Shown piece by piece: positions 53,181 to 64,000 of a stretch of 64,000 nt of DNA. Every line of letters starts with the position of its first letter. Within the stretch, counting starts at the first letter, position 1. The DNA comes from Hyphomonas sp. (GTDB taxonomy: Bacteria > Pseudomonadota > Alphaproteobacteria > Caulobacterales > Hyphomonadaceae). A program made the translations under genes and the position numbers. The stretch spans positions 1 through 64,000 of the forward strand of contig NZ_WGLO01000013.1 of assembly GCF_016125515.1 (NCBI RefSeq), written 5' to 3'. Under the pieces are notes generated by a model. That model was not told the DNA's origin, searched no databases, and saw only the letters and a list, made by a program, of their open reading frames with translations.

Positions 53181-53705
53181 ATGCGCGTCCACCTTCCGCT
53201 GCCCATGCTGGCAGCCGCCCTGAATGATCGCAGCAAGTCCGGCCTTGTGGCCGCCATGATGCTCCTCGCCTGCGGGACCGCCTCGGCAGATCCCGGCGCA
53301 GCGCTTGTGGACCGGTTCGACCCGGAAGTCCTCACCGCCATCGCGGCCGAAAAAGGCTGGACCGGCGAGACCATCGCCGGCGCATCGGACCCGATCCGTG
53401 TGCGCCTTACCGGCGCCAGCGGCATATCCTTCTTGCTGCAGGGCCATGCGTGCGAAACCGGGATCTGTCGTCAGGCGCTGGTGCGGGCCCACATCGTCAC
53501 GGATACGCCGCCGGATGCACCGCATGAAATGGCTGACTACTGGAATTCCAATTCCGGCCCGGTCAGCGCCGCCTGGACCGGCAAGGACTACACGCTCAAC
53601 TACCATATCATTTTCACGGGCGGCCTCACGCGAGCGAACCTGTCCGCTTTGCTGGACCAGATTGACTCCAACGCCAACTCCCTGCGCTGGCTCCTTGAAC
53701 CATGA
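53181..53705 (+). CDS. Exported protein with a YbjN-like domain
   Basis: Encodes 174 residues with an internal signal (VAAMMLLACGTASAD). The rest is one YbjN-like fold: paired Cys (HACETGICRQAL), DYWNSNSGPVSAAWTGKDYTLNYHIIFTGGLTRANLSALLDQI. YbjN-like proteins are described as sensory-transduction regulators, but exported ones in alphaproteobacteria are uncharacterised. The next gene begins within its stop (4-nt overlap) and has the same domain, so the two are a tandem pair. Confidence 0.65.
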   Translation: MRVHLPLPMLAAALNDRSKSGLVAAMMLLACGTASADPGAALVDRFDPEVLTAIAAEKGWTGETIAGASDPIRVRLTGASGISFLLQGHACETGICRQALVRAHIVTDTPPDAPHEMADYWNSNSGPVSAAWTGKDYTLNYHIIFTGGLTRANLSALLDQIDSNANSLRWLLEP

Positions 53706-54550
53706 ACCTGAAACGCACCGCCGCTCTCCTCTGCAGCGCACTTTGTCTGGGCGCTCTTACAGCCTCCCCCGAAAACGACCGCCTCGTCACAAGCTTTGAA
53801 CTGCCGGTCATGCGGGAAATCATCGATGAACTCGGCTGGACCTGGCTCAACGTCTATTCCTGCAAATCGCCTGTCGTAACCCTTCGCCGGCCTGACGGCC
53901 GGGCGTACCGGTTTACCGGCTCGATGTGCGCACCGGATGGCAAGCCGGAAGACTGCCAGGCCATCATCCTGGAATACGAGACGCAGCAACCGAACGCGGT
54001 GTCGATTGCGCACGGGCTGAACCGGGAAACTTTCTTCGTGCGCGCGTCCGCCGACACACAATTCTCGCCGCCAAACCTGTGGCTGCGCCACACGGTCCAT
54101 GTGGCCGGCGGCATCACCCGCGAGAACCTGCTCGCCAACATCGCCGCTTTCGAATTCGAAGTGGACGAAGTCGAGCGGGGCCTTGAGGCCAACCGCCCGA
54201 AGGTTCTGGCCAACGGCCTGTACCCAGGGCGCTATGCGACATCCTTCGGCAATCCGGACGGCAGCTCGTTCACCTCCAGCTATTGCCTCGACCCGCGCGA
54301 CGGCGACGAGCCAGCCGGCGCCATTGCGGCCGAAATGACCGCCGAGGGCGCCGCCTGCTTCGGCAGCCTGTCGGATACCGGCGCTTTCCGCTTCACCTGC
54401 ACCTCGCAGCTGATCGAAGGCGCCTTCTTCATCAACCAGAGCGCCACATCCCTCAGCTGGAATGGCAGCGCCACCATCGACACCGACGGCATGGGCGGCC
54501 GCGAGATCGTCCGGCTTTACGGCAGCGCGACCTGGCAAGGCCCGTGCTGA
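53702..54550 (+). CDS. Exported two-domain protein: YbjN-like plus DUF3617-like
   Basis: Encodes 282 residues. A signal peptide ends about CLGALTAS. A YbjN-like domain (residues about 25-160, with SCKSPVVTLRR...FTGSMCAPDGKPEDCQAIILEYE, and HVAGGITRENLLANIAAFE) is followed by a segment (GRYATSFGNPDGSSFTSSYC to the C-terminal GPC) resembling DUF3617: four or more Cys, predicted disulfide-linked beta-sandwich. The Cys number suggests oxidation in the periplasm. The fused form and the overlapping YbjN paralogue upstream are unusual. Confidence 0.6.
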   Translation: MNLKRTAALLCSALCLGALTASPENDRLVTSFELPVMREIIDELGWTWLNVYSCKSPVVTLRRPDGRAYRFTGSMCAPDGKPEDCQAIILEYETQQPNAVSIAHGLNRETFFVRASADTQFSPPNLWLRHTVHVAGGITRENLLANIAAFEFEVDEVERGLEANRPKVLANGLYPGRYATSFGNPDGSSFTSSYCLDPRDGDEPAGAIAAEMTAEGAACFGSLSDTGAFRFTCTSQLIEGAFFINQSATSLSWNGSATIDTDGMGGREIVRLYGSATWQGPC

Positions 54551-54624
54551 GACGTCGGAACAAGATCGCCCGCCCTAGGGCCGACTTCCTCGCCGTCTTC
54601 GACAGCCCGCGCTGAGGCCGCTGC

Positions 54625-56106
54625 CTACTCAGGCGCGACCTTCACCAACACCATCCCCATCACGGAGAGGCGAACATCGCCGTCCACGTCTTCAGAGACG
54701 ATCTTGAAGCCGTTTTCCGGATCAACAAAAACACCCTCGCCGACCGGTAACAGCCGGAAGCTGCCCACGAACGGCGAAGTTCCGAGCAGATCCGTGTCGC
54801 CGACCGTCAGCTCAAGGACGACATCCGTGGTCCCCTCCTGGACATAAGCTCCCGCAAACGCCGCCAACGCTTCCGCGCTGAGCGCGACGCGCGTCAGGGC
54901 CTCCGGGGTGTCGGATGGCCAACCATAGATCCCGCGCGCTGTCGTCAGGACGCCCCGGTACAGGCGATGCCCGTTGTCGGAATTCGTCATTGTGACAATC
55001 ACGTCGCCGCGTTCGGGCAGGGCCATCGCAAAGCACATGTAGCCTTCATTGCCACCACTATGCTGCAGGGACTTCTCACCATCGTACATGACGATGCCCA
55101 CACCGAGGCCATAATCTTCCACAACCGGCGCGGTCACCTGAGCCGCTACGGCCGGATCAATCCCCGTGCCGGCTTCTCCCGCAGAGGCCTTGCCGAGCGT
55201 TACGAGGAACCGTCCGTAATCGGAGGGTGTCGTCCACAGGCCTGCCGCAGCGAGTTCCGGATATGTGTGCCAACGTCCCGCAATCTCCTCGCCGTCCGCG
55301 CTGTGCGCTGCCGCGATATTTCCGCCTGCAAACCCGTCCGGCAGGGGCTGCGCAAACGTGCTCTGCGTCATGCCTGCCGGGCCAAGTACCAGCCTCTGCA
55401 TTATTGCGGCAAAGTTCTCGCCTGAAACCTGCTCAGCCCAGTACTGGGCGACCGAGTATCCGCCGCCCGAGTAGGCAAATGTCCTGTCCGGGTTCGGCCG
55501 GATGACCACGGCATCTGTATTGGCACCGCCCGACCCGGTGATCACCTCCAGCGTGGACGGTACCGGCAGGCCAGCTTCATATCCCGGAAAACCGGACACG
55601 GTTGCGCCATTGGTGTGCGAAAGCAGGGCGCGCAGTGTGATCGGCGCCCCTTCGGGATTGAACGTCGCCATGTCGATGCCCGGGAGGCTGGCGGAAATGT
55701 CGGCGTCCAGTGACACGCCCTTCTCCTGCGCCAGCGCGGTGATCCCGACCGCCGCCACCATCTTCGACAACGACGCCGCCTGGAACAGCGTATCCCGGTC
55801 GGCGCCCTCACCGTACCCTTCGGCCCAGTGCAGCGCGCCGCCCTGGTAGACCGCGATGGAAACGGCCGGCACGCCGATCTTCGCCATGTGATCGGAGAGC
55901 GGCAGCGCTTCCGGCGCCTCACCGGCGACCCAAACGACCGGCGTGATGCGTGCCTCAAGCGCCAACTGTTCGTCGGGGCGGGACGGCGTCTGCGCCGCAT
56001 CCATCGACGCCTCGGGCAAGGCCGCCTCCGGCGGCGCCGAGGCGCAGCCGTACAGCAGGACCGCAAGGCCCGCCAAAAGTCCTGGTAGCAGCTGAGTCCG
56101 GATCAT
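54625..56106 (-). CDS. Serine hydrolase (beta-lactamase/class C-like) lipoprotein
   Basis: A 493-residue protein from the ATG at 56106, preceded by a strong GGAGGGAGGT site; an in-frame upstream start adds 10 residues without one. Lipobox VLLYGC predicts a lipoprotein. The penicillin-binding fold has SxxK in FQAASLSKMVAAVG, YxG in FAYSGGGYSVAQY (YSG) and HSGG in LQHSGGNEG. It ends with a C-terminal lipocalin-like beta domain (EVTVGD...SFRLLPVGEG). It is probably an esterase or peptidase rather than an antibiotic beta-lactamase. Confidence 0.87.
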   Translation of the reverse strand: MIRTQLLPGLLAGLAVLLYGCASAPPEAALPEASMDAAQTPSRPDEQLALEARITPVVWVAGEAPEALPLSDHMAKIGVPAVSIAVYQGGALHWAEGYGEGADRDTLFQAASLSKMVAAVGITALAQEKGVSLDADISASLPGIDMATFNPEGAPITLRALLSHTNGATVSGFPGYEAGLPVPSTLEVITGSGGANTDAVVIRPNPDRTFAYSGGGYSVAQYWAEQVSGENFAAIMQRLVLGPAGMTQSTFAQPLPDGFAGGNIAAAHSADGEEIAGRWHTYPELAAAGLWTTPSDYGRFLVTLGKASAGEAGTGIDPAVAAQVTAPVVEDYGLGVGIVMYDGEKSLQHSGGNEGYMCFAMALPERGDVIVTMTNSDNGHRLYRGVLTTARGIYGWPSDTPEALTRVALSAEALAAFAGAYVQEGTTDVVLELTVGDTDLLGTSPFVGSFRLLPVGEGVFVDPENGFKIVSEDVDGDVRLSVMGMVLVKVAPE

Positions 56107-56237
56107 CTGGACCTCCCTCCGAATCGGTCCGGTCAACCTAACACGCCCGGACGGCGCGAAAACGCGGGATGCAGTTATCCACCTTGCGAGAATCCCACCC
56201 CTTTTCCACGCCCGCCAATCGGCCTATGGTCTCTCCC

Positions 56238-56318
56238 ATCCGAGGGGTGTCCGGCATGGGGCCGGGCTGAGAGTTACCCTTTGAACCTGATCCGGGTCAT
56301 GCCGGCGCGAGGGACGGA
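56238..56318 (+). promoter_or_regulatory. TPP riboswitch (THI box) upstream of thiC
   Basis: The conserved features are in order: GGGGTG, then CTGAGA (56267-56272), ACCCTTTGAACCTGATC (about 56276-56292) and the final ATGCCGGCG near 56299. TPP binding closes the fold. In the platform downstream, GGGTCT (56340-56345) can pair with AGACCC (56360-56365), which overlaps the ribosome binding site GGAGA (56358-56362) of thiC. Regulation is therefore probably translational. The ATG is at 56369. Confidence 0.95.
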
Positions 56319-56356
56319 AAACCGACCGCTAGAAATCCCGGGTCTTCCGCATCTGA

Positions 56357-58270
<1,914 letters not shown>

Positions 58271-58370
58271 CTGGTTTAGTGGACACATCCCCCCATCGAC
58301 ACGCCCGCCCCACCTCGCCTGGCGTCTTCCCCCGAGAGGCGTATGCAACCCCTTTCCGAGGACTCATTCC

Positions 58371-58868
58371 ATGATGCCCCGCTTGTCTGCCGCCTGCGCC
58401 GCACTGGCGCTGGCCGCCTGTGCCACGCACGCCGCCCCTGCCCCCGCGCCTCAGGCCGTCGACCCCGCCCTCACCGCGCTGATCGCGGAGAAGGACGCCG
58501 CCATGTTCGCCGCCTTCAATTCCTGTGACGGCGAGACCTTCGGCACCTTCCTCGAAGACGGCCTCGAATTCTATCACGACAATGCCGGCCTCTCGGTCGG
58601 CCGCGCGGCGACGGTCGAGGCGGTCAACAAGAATGTCTGCAACAATTTCACGCGCCAGCTCGTGCCGGGCACGCTCGAGGTCTGGCCCATCCCCGGCTAT
58701 GGCGCAGTCGAGACCGGCCTGCACACCTTCACCAATGTTGGCGCCGACGCGCCCCACGGCATCGCCCGCTTCCTGCACGTCTGGCATCAGGAGGGCGACA
58801 CCTGGCGCATCGCCCGCATCGTCAGCTACGATCATGGCCCTTACCCAAGGCAAGCGCCCGCTGAATAG
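58371..58868 (+). CDS. Lipoprotein with NTF2-like (DUF4440) domain
   Basis: A 165-residue protein with lipobox LALAAC and then Pro/Ala linker. The NTF2-like fold is seen as DPALTALIAEKDAAMFAAFNSCDGETFGTFLEDGLEFYHDNAGLSVGRAATVEAV, ending in HVWHQEGDTWRIARIVSYDHGP. Such domains are small binding pockets; the ligand is unknown. It starts 100 nt after thiC. The longer frame from 58263 would overlap thiC and is rejected. Confidence 0.8.
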   Translation: MMPRLSAACAALALAACATHAAPAPAPQAVDPALTALIAEKDAAMFAAFNSCDGETFGTFLEDGLEFYHDNAGLSVGRAATVEAVNKNVCNNFTRQLVPGTLEVWPIPGYGAVETGLHTFTNVGADAPHGIARFLHVWHQEGDTWRIARIVSYDHGPYPRQAPAE

Positions 58869-58874
58869 TTCCGT

Positions 58875-59246
58875 CTACAGCGCGAGCCCCGCCGCCCCCA
58901 GCGCGGTCACAACCGAGAACATGAAGATCACCGGAAACCGCTGCAGCGGCACGCCGGATTTCACCGCCGTCCAAACCGCCGCCGCGACGAAGCTAGCCGC
59001 GCCGGCGGTGGCGATCATCGCATAGTCCGTCCTCGAACCATCCAATGCCGCCGCCGCAAAGCCCGCCATGATGAACAGGGTCGAGACCGTGCCAAGGTGC
59101 CACATCAGGTAGCCGAGCCATTTCAGCCCCGGCTCCATCTCCACCGCGAGATAGGGCCGCACCCACTTGGCCCCTCCCAGGAACACGTGGATCACCACGG
59201 TCAGCGCGCATACGCCCGCCGCCCCCCAGAAAAAGATAGATGCCAT
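58875..59246 (-). CDS. Small membrane protein of unknown function
   Basis: A 123-residue protein from the ATG at 59246 (GGGGAGGCG site), with four helices: SIFFWGAAGVCALTVVIHVFL, LGYLMWHLGTVSTLFIMAGFAA, YAMIATAGAASFVAAAVWTAV and FPVIFMFSVVTALGAAGLAL. A His in helix 1 and another in helix 2 are notable, and might bind heme or metal. I do not recognise the family. A frame 49 codons longer is a readthrough of upstream sequence. Confidence 0.65.
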   Translation of the reverse strand: MASIFFWGAAGVCALTVVIHVFLGGAKWVRPYLAVEMEPGLKWLGYLMWHLGTVSTLFIMAGFAAAALDGSRTDYAMIATAGAASFVAAAVWTAVKSGVPLQRFPVIFMFSVVTALGAAGLAL

Positions 59247-59320
59247 TTGCGCCTCCCCGCCTTCGCACCCATCCTGACATGCCGGCGCAGAAATTGCGCC
59301 CCCGAATTTTGCCCTGCCCC

Positions 59321-59649
59321 TCAGGCCGGCTCCCCTTTCCGGTCGCGCACATTCACGCCCAGGATGCCGTTGGCCCGCCTCGCCTTCTGGCATTCGAAAC
59401 TGCCCGCCCGGAAAGCGCGGCAGGCTTCAGGCCGGTCCTGGTAGACGCCGCACACCGCCTTACCGCCCGAGAGGTCCAGGTGGACGCAATGCCCGCAGTC
59501 GAACCTCACATAGGTGCGCGCGTCCTCGGTAAAGAGGCTCTCAGGCGGCAATCTGCGCGCGGCGTCCCAGGGCAGGAGTTGCAGATAGCGCGGGTTCCGG
59601 CTGAAACAGCAGGCCCGCAGGACACACAGTCGAACGACACATCGGGCAT
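59321..59649 (-). pseudogene. YkgJ-like cysteine-cluster protein broken by one frameshift
   Basis: Two frames combine. The start at 59649 reads MPDVSFDCVSCG, then the frame slips at about 59614 into ACCFSRNPRYLQLLPWDAARRLPPESLFTEDARTYVRFDCGHCVHLD, continuing to the stop at 59321. The joined product has the full YkgJ pattern CxxCGACC ... CxxC ... C...YxDRPEACRAF...C, which binds zinc or iron. The junction is a GGG run where GGGG or GGC-G is expected, inside the first Cys motif, so one base is missing. Either a disabled gene or a sequencing error. Confidence 0.78.
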
Positions 59650-59859
59650 GGACGCGAAACGAAGGCTCCCCCGCTCGGCCCGCGCCTCTCGCAGCCCCCA
59701 GCGGCGGCGCGATTTACTGCCGCCGCGCGCGCCCCGCAAGAGGGCTTGTGCAACTTTCTAGAGGCCTCCGGAAAAATAATTCCCATGCCTTTCAAAGGCT
59801 TACGAGAGGGTGGGCGCCCGAGAACGCAACACTCCTGCGGGCGGGTTTATACTGTGCGT

Positions 59860-60576
59860 ATGGACCAGACCCCTCCGCCTCCGGGTGATTGCTCCGACCG
59901 CCTGCTGACTTATGCGCAGGCGCTGATCGGCTGGCGGATCGGCGAGATCGCCGCGCGCCTCGCCGCCGGCAGCTTCAAGGCCCTGCACTGGACCCTGCGC
60001 CGTCTGATCACTCCGGCCGAAGCGTTGATGCGGCGCGCCCTTCGTCTGCTGGCGGATGAACTGCCCGCGCCGAAACCATCCTCGTTCGCGCCCACGCGCC
60101 GGGCCCCGCCTCCGCGCCCGGCGATCCGCGCCGCCTCGGCCAACCCAAGCCGACCGGTTTTCCGTCTCACGGAAGCCCGCCCCGGACCGCGCACCAACTG
60201 GCTACCGGTCAACCAGCGTCCGAGCATCTCGATTGCTTGCTTCGCGCCGCCGCCTCCGCCTGCCCCGCGTGCACCGGTGGTTGAAGCGGCCTTCGCCGAT
60301 CCCATTTGGCTTGCGCGCCGCCTGCTCCGCCAACGGATGAAGCGTCCCAGTCCGCGTACCACGCTGTCCTATTTCCGGCCTCCCGGCTTCAAGGCCCGGC
60401 CCCTCGGCCCGGACGGCACAGAAGTCTTCAAGGCACTGGACGACATGGCGATGCGCCTCGAACTGGCGCTTCCGGGTTCGTCCTCACCCTGCAGGCGCGG
60501 CAAGGCTGCGCCAAAGACACTCAGCCCTCAAACGGATCCCGCATCAGGATCACATCTTCCCGCTCCGGCGAGGTAG
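59860..60576 (+). CDS. Hypothetical Pro/Arg-rich protein
   Basis: Encodes 238 residues from the ATG at 59860; the frame is open from 59746. No family recognised. An Ala/Arg-rich helical part at residues 15-70 ([22 protein letters not shown]) is followed by long Pro/Arg/Ser-rich stretches predicted to be disordered and basic. The first helix may be amphipathic. It overlaps the convergent purA 3' end by 56 nt, so the C-terminus shares bases with purA and is poorly constrained; the gene may be smaller or spurious. Confidence 0.45.
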   Translation: MDQTPPPPGDCSDRLLTYAQALIGWRIGEIAARLAAGSFKALHWTLRRLITPAEALMRRALRLLADELPAPKPSSFAPTRRAPPPRPAIRAASANPSRPVFRLTEARPGPRTNWLPVNQRPSISIACFAPPPPPAPRAPVVEAAFADPIWLARRLLRQRMKRPSPRTTLSYFRPPGFKARPLGPDGTEVFKALDDMAMRLELALPGSSSPCRRGKAAPKTLSPQTDPASGSHLPAPAR

Positions 60577-61813
60577 AGACGAGCGCGCACGGCTTGCCGA
60601 CGAGTTCCTCAAGCCGGCGCACATAGACAACCGCCTCGGCCGGCAGGTCCGCCCAGCTGCGCGCGCCCCGTGTTGAGCCGCTCCAGCCTTTCAGCGTTTC
60701 ATACACCGGCTCCACCGCCGCCTGATCGGTCAGGCCGGCGGGGTAATGGTCGATCGTCTTGCCGTTGAGCTTGTAGGCGACGCATACCTTGATCTCGTCG
60801 AACCCGTCCAGCACGTCGAGTTTGGTGAGCGCGAGCCCGGTAACGCCCGAGGTCGCGCAGGCCTGGCGCACCATCACCGAGTCGAACCAGCCGCAGCGCC
60901 GGGGGCGACCGGTGTTGACGCCGACTTCCTTGCCGATGGTGCCAAGGCGCTGGCCGATTTCGTTGTCCTGTTCGGTCGGGAACGGGCCGGAGCCGACGCG
61001 CGTCGTGTAGGCCTTGGCGAGGCCGAGCACATAAGAGATCGCGCCCGGGCCGACGCCCGATCCGGCGCTGGCATTGCCGGCAACCACGGAGGATGAGGTG
61101 ACGAACGGATAGGTGCCATGGTCCACGTCGAGCATCACGCCCTGCGCGCCTTCGAACAGGATACGCTTGCCCTTGCGCACCTGCTCGTCGAGCAGCTTCC
61201 AGACCGGCTGGGCATAAGCGAGCACCTGCGGCGCGATCTTCAGGAGCTCCGCCTTCAGCTGCGCGCCATCCGGCTCCGGCAGGTCGAGGCCGATCCGCAG
61301 CGGACGGTGGTGGGCCAGCAGGCGCTCGATCTTCATGTCAAGCGCGGCGGGGTCGGCAAGATCGGCGACGCGGATGGCGCGCCGGCCAACACGGTCCTCA
61401 TAGGCCGGGCCGATGCCGCGCTTGGTGGTGCCGATCTGGGCGGCGCCGAGGGCCCCTTCCCGCGCGGCGTCGATGTCCTTGTGCCAGGGCAGGATCAGCG
61501 AGGCATTGTCAGCGAGGACCAGGCTCTCCGGGGTCACGTCCACGCCCTGCGCGCGAATGCCCTCGATCTCGGTCAGCATGTGCCAGGGGTCGACCACCAC
61601 GCCATTGCCGATCACCGACAGCTTGCCGCCCCGCACCAGGCCGGACGGCAGCAGTGCCAGCTTGAACACCTTGCCGTCGATGACCAGCGTATGGCCCGCA
61701 TTGTGGCCGCCCTGGAAGCGGACCACCACATCGGCGCGCGCCGACAGCCAGTCCACGATCTTGCCCTTGCCTTCGTCGCCCCACTGGGCGCCAACGACCA
61801 CGACTCCTGACAT
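60521..61813 (-). CDS. purA: PurA, adenylosuccinate synthetase
   Basis: A 430-residue enzyme of AMP synthesis from IMP. The start at 61813 gives [23 protein letters not shown] with the GTP-binding GDEGKGK loop; [22 protein letters not shown] and the later [21 protein letters not shown] are all diagnostic. An upstream in-frame extension of 92 codons is rejected. It has a short promoter region and diverges from the subtilase gene. Confidence 0.97.
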   Translation of the reverse strand: MSGVVVVGAQWGDEGKGKIVDWLSARADVVVRFQGGHNAGHTLVIDGKVFKLALLPSGLVRGGKLSVIGNGVVVDPWHMLTEIEGIRAQGVDVTPESLVLADNASLILPWHKDIDAAREGALGAAQIGTTKRGIGPAYEDRVGRRAIRVADLADPAALDMKIERLLAHHRPLRIGLDLPEPDGAQLKAELLKIAPQVLAYAQPVWKLLDEQVRKGKRILFEGAQGVMLDVDHGTYPFVTSSSVVAGNASAGSGVGPGAISYVLGLAKAYTTRVGSGPFPTEQDNEIGQRLGTIGKEVGVNTGRPRRCGWFDSVMVRQACATSGVTGLALTKLDVLDGFDEIKVCVAYKLNGKTIDHYPAGLTDQAAVEPVYETLKGWSGSTRGARSWADLPAEAVVYVRRLEELVGKPCALVSTSPEREDVILMRDPFEG

Positions 61814-61962
61814 ATCCCGCTCCGTTTGCAGCCGCGGCGACAAGGGCAGGAATTGGCGCCGAATTGCAAGGGACAGATGCGCGCGGGCAAATTGTGTTCT
61901 GTCTGAGGTGGAATATTCTTTCAATTTGCTGTAGCGGACACAATCATCGCGCCGGAGCAACC

Positions 61963-63456
61963 ATGTCAGATCCGACCCCCTACCTCCGCTTCCTAACCTC
62001 AGAGCGCTACCCGGACAGCGAACTGTCCGCATCCCGCGTGCGGGAGACTTCCAGCTTCCTGATCGAAACCAGCCGGCGCATGCTGACAAGCGAAGCGCAG
62101 GAGCGCATGTCGGCCGCCCTGCACAGCGGGCCCGGCACGCGCCGGATCCCGTATGGCGCGCTGCGGGTCCAGCCCCTGCGGGCCGGACTGGAAAACGGCG
62201 ACGGCGAGGACACGCATTTCATCGTGGACCTTTTTGCCGATCCCTCGCGCCAGCCCACCGAGCATGCCCTGGCCGCCCTCGCCTACGCCGAATGGCTGGA
62301 ACAGAACCAATCCTGGATCCGGCAGGCCAAGGCGGATTTTGACTGGCACGGCAAGACCGCTGCCGGCCCGGCGCCGACCGTTGCCCTCGCCCAATTCTGC
62401 TCGGTCGGGCTGCCACCAGAAGATCATGACTGGTCGTGGAGCCGGACCAGCATCCGGGCCAGCGAGGCGCTGGCGCTGGCCAAACGCGCCGGGCAGGCGC
62501 CCGGCGGCGAAGGTATCCGGATCGGCCAGATCGACACCGGCTATTCCCCGCATGTCGAGATCGACGGCACGTATGATCCGGACTCCGGCTATGATTTCAT
62601 CCAGCGGACCCGGCCCGGACGCGATCCGATGAACTATGCCGGCACGCCGGGCCATGGCGGCTCCACCGCCTCGGTCATGGTCAGCCGCGCGACCCATCGC
62701 ATCAGCGGCGTCGCCCCGCGCGCCCGCACCGTGCCCTACCGCGCCGTGCGTCATGTCGCCGTGCTCAACAAGATGGGCCGCGTGGCCCAGGCGATCCGGC
62801 GCGCCGCCGATGACGGCTGCCATGTTATCAGCATGAGCCTCGGCGGTCTGTCGCTCGCCTCAGGCCTCGAAGACGCGCTGCGCTATGCCAAGAGCAAGCA
62901 GGTGATCCTCGTGGCGGCGGCGGGCAATTGCGTCCAGTTCACCGTGGCGCCGGCGATCAGCCGCAACTGTATCGGCGTGTCGGGCATCCAGCCCGGCGAC
63001 ACGCCCTGGCCCTTCGCCAGCTGGGACGCGCTCGGCAATGTCGATGTGGCCGCGCCCGCCCAATGGGTACTGGCGGCCCGGCCGAGCCAGGGCGCCGCCG
63101 CCTATCATGAACGCGGCGAGGGCACCTCCTACGCCGCCGCGATGACGGCCGGCGCGGCTGCGCTCTGGCTCGCCCATCACGGCCGCGAGGCCTGCCTCGA
63201 AGCGGCCGGACTGGCGCATCTCAGCCTGCACGATTACTTCGCCCACCTGCTGCGGGAATCCGCGCGGGTGCCGCCGGGCTGGGCGCGCCGCTACGGCGCG
63301 GGTGTGCTCGACTGCCTCGCACTCCTCGACCGCGGCTTGCCGGTCCAGCCAGGCCCACCACCGGCGACGCCGGGCGAAGTGGAAAAAGTGGTCGCCTGCC
63401 ATCCGATGACGGACCGTCAGCGTTTCCGCCAACTCGTCCTTTCCCAGACGGACTGA
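61963..63456 (+). CDS. Subtilase-family serine peptidase (S8), no signal peptide seen
   Basis: A 497-residue protein. The catalytic triad is Asp191 ([11 protein letters not shown]), His231 ([11 protein letters not shown]) and Ser389 ([13 protein letters not shown]), with the oxyanion Asn322 (AAAGNCVQF). The first 185 residues are not part of the catalytic domain and resemble neither a signal peptide nor a known pro-domain: polar, Arg/Ala-rich helical region. A signal sequence is not evident at the ATG at 61963 (CCGGAGC site). Cytoplasmic or atypical export is possible. Confidence 0.85.
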   Translation: MSDPTPYLRFLTSERYPDSELSASRVRETSSFLIETSRRMLTSEAQERMSAALHSGPGTRRIPYGALRVQPLRAGLENGDGEDTHFIVDLFADPSRQPTEHALAALAYAEWLEQNQSWIRQAKADFDWHGKTAAGPAPTVALAQFCSVGLPPEDHDWSWSRTSIRASEALALAKRAGQAPGGEGIRIGQIDTGYSPHVEIDGTYDPDSGYDFIQRTRPGRDPMNYAGTPGHGGSTASVMVSRATHRISGVAPRARTVPYRAVRHVAVLNKMGRVAQAIRRAADDGCHVISMSLGGLSLASGLEDALRYAKSKQVILVAAAGNCVQFTVAPAISRNCIGVSGIQPGDTPWPFASWDALGNVDVAAPAQWVLAARPSQGAAAYHERGEGTSYAAAMTAGAAALWLAHHGREACLEAAGLAHLSLHDYFAHLLRESARVPPGWARRYGAGVLDCLALLDRGLPVQPGPPPATPGEVEKVVACHPMTDRQRFRQLVLSQTD

Positions 63457-63465
63457 CCGGCGGCC

Positions 63466-64000
63466 TTATTCGCCGAACTTGTAGATGATCCGTACACCGA
63501 TATTGTCGAGACCCTGATTGCGGCCATTGCCGAGGATCTGGCCATGGCTGAGGTGTTCGTACATCAGCTGCACGCCCCAGGCTTCATTGATGTCGCGGTT
63601 CAGGGAGAGGTTCGTGCGGAACAGGTCGCGCGACCCGAAGAAGACCTTTTCGGCCGAGATCGGATCATTTCGCGGATCGCCCTGCGGATAGGGGAAGTTC
63701 AGTTCGCCGTCATGGACGACATAGCCGACGCCCGGCTCGAACGCCCAGCCCTCGGCGAAATACCAGGTCCATTCGAGGCCGACACCGCCGAAGCTGGTAT
63801 CGCCGGCCGTATTCACGCTGCCTATGATGTAGGGCCGCGGGCTCCAGATGATGTCCAGCACGTCCGGAGACTTGAACACGATCTCGCCATTGATGTTCGG
63901 CCCGCCTTCCTTGTCGGCATTGTCGCAGTCCAGCACGCACATGTTGTGCTGCACGACCCCGATGCGGACTTCATCTACCGGGCCGGCCTGGGCGGCCAGG
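63466..64000 (-). CDS. PagL-like lipid A 3-O-deacylase (acyloxyacyl hydrolase), truncated by the window edge
   Basis: The frame continues past the right edge. A signal peptide end (LAAQAGP) precedes VDEVRIGVVQHN, the usual start of mature PagL proteins. Alternating beta strands (WYFAEGWAFEPGVGYVVHDG, RTNLSLNRDINEAWGVQLMYEHLSHGQ) form the outer-membrane barrel, and the last strand ends KFGE with an aromatic near-terminal residue. The catalytic H-x-S pair appears in YEHLSHG. It removes an acyl chain from lipid A. The methionine at 63954 is not the start. Confidence 0.85.
   Translation of the reverse strand, partial: LAAQAGPVDEVRIGVVQHNMCVLDCDNADKEGGPNINGEIVFKSPDVLDIIWSPRPYIIGSVNTAGDTSFGGVGLEWTWYFAEGWAFEPGVGYVVHDGELNFPYPQGDPRNDPISAEKVFFGSRDLFRTNLSLNRDINEAWGVQLMYEHLSHGQILGNGRNQGLDNIGVRIIYKFGE

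Overview
The window is GC-rich chromosomal DNA of an alphaproteobacterium, most likely of the Hyphomonadaceae/Caulobacterales type. The pointers are a SAM-II riboswitch before metA, an ECF sigma/ChrR pair, an IalB-family protein, YcgN (UPF0260), the mutM/ubiE/ubiB and hemW/rdgB/rph/hrcA/grpE/dnaK groupings, and a PhyR-like sigma-mimic fragment. Assignment below family level is inference. Genes are dense, often overlap by 4 nt and lie on both strands. I saw no rRNA, tRNA, CRISPR array, insertion sequence or prophage.

Layout. 0.1-4.7 kb: ubiquinone genes ubiB and ubiE, mutM and a short-chain dehydrogenase-like gene. 4.7-15.4 kb: a glycosyltransferase, a flavin monooxygenase-like gene, a tightly overlapping leftward operon (acyl-CoA dehydrogenase, acyltransferase, GNAT, DUF3667, YjbR), an ammonium transporter, metA under a SAM-II riboswitch, and an enoyl-CoA hydratase. 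15.5-20.7 kb: a nitronate monooxygenase-like gene, an M3 peptidase, ptsN, hpf and a WecG-type glycosyltransferase. 20.8-23.9 kb: a phage-shock locus in which pspF diverges from a sigma54-promoted operon with pspA, pspB, pspC and three extra tiny membrane proteins. 23.9-31.2 kb: mnmC, a CsbD protein, two tiny acetyltransferases with ycgN, xerC, hemW and rdgB. 31.2-33.3 kb: an accessory insert between rdgB and rph with DUF2975 plus an HTH protein, a frameshifted LuxR-type quorum-sensing regulator, and a small protein resembling the sigma-like half of PhyR. 33.3-43 kb: rph, fhs, an sdpR/sdpI pair, hrcA-grpE, a lipoprotein, an aldo/keto reductase, and dnaK behind a convincing heat-shock promoter. 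43-49 kb: oxidoreductase, isoaspartyl peptidase, SpoU methyltransferase, ECF sigma/ChrR, IalB and an OmpA-family lipoprotein. 49-58.9 kb: rlmN, small envelope and hydrolase genes, and thiC under a TPP riboswitch whose downstream hairpin covers the ribosome binding site. 59-64 kb: a frameshifted cysteine-cluster gene, purA, a subtilase without a visible export signal, and a truncated PagL-like gene at the right edge.

Two themes stand out. First, stress control is dense: Psp (membrane), HrcA/GrpE/DnaK (heat), ECF/ChrR-like (oxidative or singlet-oxygen type), Hpf/PtsN (stationary phase and nitrogen) and a PhyR-like fragment (general stress). Second, four breaks in reading frame can be inferred (two in luxR, one each in the ykgJ-like and wecG-like genes), and every one is equivalent to loss of a single base. 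That pattern suits residual sequencing indels at least as well as real gene decay, and should be resolved before those genes are called dead.
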